The notes under the pieces are model-generated. The model was not told where the DNA came from, searched no databases, and worked only from the letters and a program-made list of their open reading frames with translations. A stretch of 16,428 nt of DNA from CAHJXF01 sp964657795. Lineage in GTDB: Bacteria; Pseudomonadota; Gammaproteobacteria; Burkholderiales; Burkholderiaceae_D. This document shows positions 15,227 through 16,428 of this stretch, one piece after another (within the stretch, counting starts at the first letter, position 1; each line of letters begins with the position of its first letter). Position numbers and translations under genes: made by a program. The stretch is from contig CAZZWS010000079.1 of assembly GCA_964657795.1 (NCBI GenBank), positions 1 through 16,428 of the forward strand, written 5' to 3'.

Positions 15227-16428
15227 ATGGAACTCATGAATTCACACCTCGTTGCTCCGCGGGCCACTCGATCGATCATCATGCGGTCGATCGTCAAGCG
15301 GTCGATCATGGCCGTCGCGCTGGTCACCGTCGCCGCCTGCACGTGGACCAGTTCCATGCTCGAAGGCGACAAGCTCGACTACAAGTCGCAGTCCACGACC
15401 CTGAAGGTCAAGTCGCTCGAAGTGCCGCCCGATCTCGGCGCCGTGCCGCGCGACGATCGCTACGACATCCCCGCGGACAAGGGCCCGACGACGCTGTCGC
15501 AGTATCAGCAGGAGAAGGCGTCGGCCCCGTCCGCCCCGACCGGTCCGAACGTGCTGCCGCAGATCGAGGGCGCACGCATGGAGCGCGCCGGCGGACAGCG
15601 CTGGCTGGTGGTCAATTTCAAGCCCGACCAGGTGTGGCCGATCGCGAAGGAGTTCTGGCAGGAGCAGGGCTTCCTGATCAAGACCGAGTCGCAGGACACC
15701 GGCATCATGGAGACCGACTGGGCGGAGAACCGCGCGAAGATCCCGCAGGATTTCATCCGCAACACGCTGGGCAAGGTCCTCGATGGCATGTATTCCACCG
15801 GCGAGCGCGACAAGTTCCGCACGCGCATCGAGCGCGCGCCCGACGGCGGCAGCGAGATCTACATCAGCCACCGCGGCGCGAAGGAAGTGATCGTCGGCGT
15901 GCAGGGCGGCGACACCATCTGGGAGCCGCGTTCGTCCGATCCCGAGCTCGAGGCCGAATTCCTGCGCCGCCTGCTGGTCCGCCTCGGGTCCGACAAGGAA
16001 CAGGCGAAGACCGTCGTGGCCGCCGGTTACGTCACGCCGAACGCGGAGCAGGCGCGTTCCAAGCTGATCGCCGGAGGGCAGGGCACGCAGGGTTACGTCG
16101 AACTGCAGGATTCGTTCGATCGCGCGTGGCGTCGCGTCGGCCTCGCGCTTGATCGCGTCGGCTTCACGGTCGAGGATCGGGACCGCACGCAAGGCCTCTA
16201 CTTCGTCCGGTACGTCGATCCGAAGTTCGCCGGCCGCGACGAGCCGAACTTCTTCACCCGCTTCTTCTTCCGGCGCAAGGACGACGAGGGCAGTCCGGTC
16301 AAGTACCACATCAAGGTGACCGGCGAAGGCAACAGCAGCAGCGTCGCCGTGCTCGATTCCACCGGCAAGCCCGAGAACAGCGACAACGGCAAGCGGATCG
16401 CATCCCTGCTGCTCGACGACCTCAAGTG
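15227..16428 (+). CDS. bamC: Outer membrane assembly lipoprotein BamC (3' partial)
   Basis: Lipoprotein of the BAM complex, which inserts beta-barrel proteins into the outer membrane. The frame runs off the right edge; 400 residues are visible and little should be missing. The lipobox is VAAC (35-38) after a hydrophobic IMAVALVTV. A lipoprotein-typical unstructured segment with SLEVPPDL follows, as in other NlpB/BamC proteins. Two helix-grip domains are visible: WLVVNFKPDQVWPIAKEFW onward and YVELQDSFDRAWRRVGLAL onward. The start is uncertain. ATG 15227 has AAAGAA 6 nt upstream but gives a long basic n-region; ATG 15236 and ATG 15281 (giving the tidy MRSIVKRSIMAV opening) are alternatives. 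It follows dapA by 53 bp. Confidence 0.9.
   Translation, partial: MELMNSHLVAPRATRSIIMRSIVKRSIMAVALVTVAACTWTSSMLEGDKLDYKSQSTTLKVKSLEVPPDLGAVPRDDRYDIPADKGPTTLSQYQQEKASAPSAPTGPNVLPQIEGARMERAGGQRWLVVNFKPDQVWPIAKEFWQEQGFLIKTESQDTGIMETDWAENRAKIPQDFIRNTLGKVLDGMYSTGERDKFRTRIERAPDGGSEIYISHRGAKEVIVGVQGGDTIWEPRSSDPELEAEFLRRLLVRLGSDKEQAKTVVAAGYVTPNAEQARSKLIAGGQGTQGYVELQDSFDRAWRRVGLALDRVGFTVEDRDRTQGLYFVRYVDPKFAGRDEPNFFTRFFFRRKDDEGSPVKYHIKVTGEGNSSSVAVLDSTGKPENSDNGKRIASLLLDDLK

Noticed and set aside
1..16428. tRNA/rRNA genes, CRISPR arrays, insertion sequences, toxin-antitoxin or phage genes
   Set aside because: I looked for cloverleaf-like segments, regular repeats, transposase motifs and integrases on both strands and saw none.

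Overview
The window is about 16.4 kb of high-GC DNA. It carries chromosomal genes typical of a betaproteobacterium, most likely Burkholderiales or a near relative. The support is a type II secretion operon, a ~400-residue TrpRS with an insertion, the gene order PHP phosphatase/RNase AM - YciO - M50 protease - TrpRS - methyltransferase - DapA - BamC, and a PEP-CTERM protein. Taxonomy is inferred from gene content only. A run of 10 N at 9154-9163 marks a scaffold gap, so this is probably a draft or metagenome assembly.

Region 1 (3-5700, + strand) is a compact type II secretion operon: gspD (5' end lost at the window edge), gspE (ATGA overlap with gspD), a membrane-anchored DUF2726 protein and gspF. 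The secretin, the cytoplasmic ATPase and the inner-membrane platform protein are here; gspC and the pseudopilins are not in view. The DUF2726 protein has the residue pattern of a PD-(D/E)XK nuclease fold and sits where gspF would normally follow gspE directly.

Region 2 (5701-7155) is an accessory stretch. It holds a small secreted TonB-C-like protein on + and, convergent to it, a 145-residue PEP-CTERM protein on -. Upstream of the PEP-CTERM gene is a good sigma-54 type -24/-12 element (6905-6920, minus strand), placed to give a ~32-nt leader. Two palindromes lie farther upstream at distances usual for enhancer-binding sites. A TATAAT box for the divergent hydrolase gene shares this intergenic space.

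Region 3 (7156-9992, +) has an alpha/beta hydrolase followed by an OafA-type acyltransferase with an SGNH domain, which probably O-acylates a surface glycan. The scaffold gap falls inside the acyltransferase gene and artificially breaks its frame.

Region 4 (10021-16428, +) is a conserved housekeeping cluster. It comprises a PHP-domain phosphoesterase (RNase AM/YciV type), a YciO family protein, a site-2 protease, TrpRS, a SAM methyltransferase (GTGA overlap with trpS), dapA (lysine and peptidoglycan precursor synthesis) and bamC (outer-membrane assembly lipoprotein, cut by the window end). Internal promoters are likely before the PHP gene (possibly leaderless) and before dapA (leader of ~130 nt with a perfect 14-bp palindrome).

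The strongest candidates for something new are the DUF2726 protein inside the secretion operon and the mini PEP-CTERM gene with its sigma-54 type control region. No wholly new multi-gene system could be demonstrated.
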